In this document: positions 38,401 through 41,400 of the stretch, piece after piece
Layout of the letters: each line of letters begins with the position of its first letter
Position numbering within the stretch: position 1 is the first letter of the stretch
Assembly (NCBI GenBank): GCA_014607495.2
Contig: CP053154.1
Span: 7,812,001-7,876,000 of the forward strand
Length of the DNA: 64,000 nucleotides
Direction: 5' to 3'
Origin: Carposina sasakii
Lineage: Eukaryota; Arthropoda; Insecta; Lepidoptera; Carposinidae
Notes under the pieces: model-generated
The model's database searches: none
Seen by the model: only the letters and a program-made list of their open reading frames with translations
What the model was told of the DNA's origin: nothing
Translations under genes and position numbers: made by a program

Positions 38401-41400
38401 CACTAACACACATTTTGTTATGCTATACCTGCCGTAGTATAAACGAGTATACAAATGATCAAAAAGCGTAAAGTTACAGTTTGGCAAAGCCAAAGAAAAA
38501 TGTATAGGTATAGCATCTCCTATCGTTGCATGATATGACAAAATAAGTATTTGGAATTGACCTGTTAGTAAGTTTGATGACATTATTTACCTTCATAGTG
38601 GAGGCCAGTCGGCGGCGTCTCTTGTTGTAGTTGATGAGGAACTTGAGCCGATGGCACTCGTCAAAGGAGCACTTGTCGGTCACGGAGTACATGAGGATGA
38701 ACGCCTCCGCCCAGCGGATGTGGGTCTCTAGGTTTGCGTACTCGCTCTCCTGGATTGAAACAATGCTTAAATTATGTAGTATTTAAAAAAATACCTATGT
38801 AGTAGATTTAGACTACATCTACCACATACCTAGGTAATTTTTAGTAATGCGGAGTATATCCTGACATTTATCTTAGGTTCTTCTGATTGATGAATTTAGA
38901 TGTAAGGAAGAATACGAACATATGCCACTTTTTTCAAGTAACAATTACTTAAGTATTCTGTAAATATAGACTACTCCTGAGGAGTCCCGGGGAGTAGCTA
39001 GATAGTAGAAATAATTATAATCCTAAAACTATTAGTTCAGGATAATTCTGCGGTAGCTAATGCCTTTTACAGTTTCCAATCAATAATCGATTTGAGAGAA
39101 AATTAAACGAGCTCATTTCTGAGCCCGATCTGATTATGATGGATAAACTAATTTTATGGGAAACCAGAATTGACGCATTTTGCATTGAGAAATTATGGGC
39201 AGATTATACAGCGTGTTTTTTGTTGCCACTGTTGACGATAAAATAAAGTAAGTTTGTACCAAAAAAATAGCTGGGAATCAATTTTAATTTTTTTACTTTT
39301 TAGGATTCCGTACCCAAAGGGAAAAACGGAATCCTATTAGGTACTACTCGTAAAGATACCGCTGTTTGTCCATCCGTCCTTCTGTCTATGAACAGGTTGT
39401 ATTGCAAAAACCGCGAAAGATACATCAATTTCATACATCTACCTAGCTAGATATAAGCAGGGATTGTACAAATCAATTAAGAGTTAAAATTAGACTCTAG
39501 TTGTGCGCTTCCGATCGTTTGAGTGGAGTCTATTTTTAGCTCTTAATTGATTTGTAATTTGACTAATCCCATTTTAACGCGATGGCAACGTACAAAATAT
39601 TTTTTTTGGTTAGGATTACGATCGTAAACAGTCTTATAAAAAATCCAATTGTTAGTTTATTACGAGCATCTCTCTTAGATCATCTCTATCTGTTATCCGT
39701 CCATACAAAACATACCAAATGTAACTTGATTAAAGTTATACCGTTTTTATTCTACGTTTATTACGGTGTACGGCGGAAGTTTTGTAGTTGTTCCTCTATG
39801 TATGAAGTAACGCGCTAACGCTATCAGTATGTCATACGAGTACAATGTTGAGAAAGAAGCGCTGCGTATTTCAGTGTAGGGATTTTATATTACAATGACG
39901 AAAACTCATAGAATGCACTTCATTATATCATGCAAGATGCCCTATTTATTTAAATATTTACACAATACGCTTTTTTAATTGGTTATGAAGAGTCACAAAC
40001 TACAGTATAACTAATCCAGTAAGATGTTCCCAAGTTCTACATTTTTTTTATTTACAGTGTTAAGCGAATTCGTTTAATTTATACAAACAGCACGAGGCGG
40101 CACAATTTAATAAAGAGTTTTTAATATTGAGTAGGTTCAATAAATAATTTTCCTCTTAGCAGAGGCAAGAGAACTTTTCGTTACGAAATCACCAACACTC
40201 AGTAGGTAATGGAGACAAATATAATTAGGTACAGTAAAATATTCTAGAATCATCTTAAGGTAATTTTACTCCCTATAGTTAAGTAGTACTTGTAGACTAA
40301 CTGTACAGTTAAGATTTAAGTTATGTTAGACTCTGAGTGACAGGTTTATTATCAAGATCCATTGATTTCTACCTGAAAGTATCAAACAACAGGCGCTGCC
40401 TTACAAAACGATTTCTTTTATGGATCCGTTTAAGACTTATTAACTCTGAGCTTAGAGTATTAAAGTACGGATGAGTAGGATTTAACAGTTAATGAGTATT
40501 ACCTACTACTACCTACTTTAAGGATAATAAAGTAATATTTTATATTATTTAAATTCGAATGAAATGTATTCAATAAAATTTTTATGACCGTTGTGATATT
40601 TGATATATAGATAGGTACCCAGCATTTAACTCGTGGTACGAGGTCTAATACGCATTGTATTGTATAATACGCAGCACTCTTCACTTTTATTTTAGGTGAA
40701 ATATAATTCATAAACAGCTATCTTCGTTTCTTGACAGACTTTCAACGTTATTTTCATCGTTTTAAATACATACTTAGTTCAAAACAAATGTTATGATATG
40801 AAGCGATACCTATTAATAATAATACGTGATTGTCCTACAATTGACATCTTTAAGAGACAAGTAAAGGCATACTACCTTTCTCTTCCTTAGTAGGTCTGTC
40901 GGTTATTTTATTATTGTAAGATACTTTTATTATAAGTCTATGTAGGTTAGGTTTATTATATGTAGATATGTATTATTATTTAGGTATATTGATATTATGA
41001 GGTTTATGTAAGTATATTTATTTGGTATTGTGTACACATACAATCTACCTTTTTCACCCAACTTTCGCTATCACAAGTGGTTTGCTGGAAGAAATCTCTT
41101 ATAGGGATAAGCACGCCTTTGTACATTGTCAATGTAAAATGTTTTTCCATATAAAATGTCTGTGTACAATAAAGAATAGAATAATAATAATAATATGGTA
41201 AGTTTACAGATTGTAAAATAATAATTGACTTAGTTAAATAAAAAGTTTTCTAGTGAATAACAATCCCTTGAGGGAAGGTCAGGAAGTGCCGCTTCAGCGC
41301 TACATACACCCAATGAATATAATTGATTTTTCGTGTTTTTTAACTGTCGGCCACTCACCACCCGAACCTTCATCCGCCGTTCTTCGAATCAGACGACTCA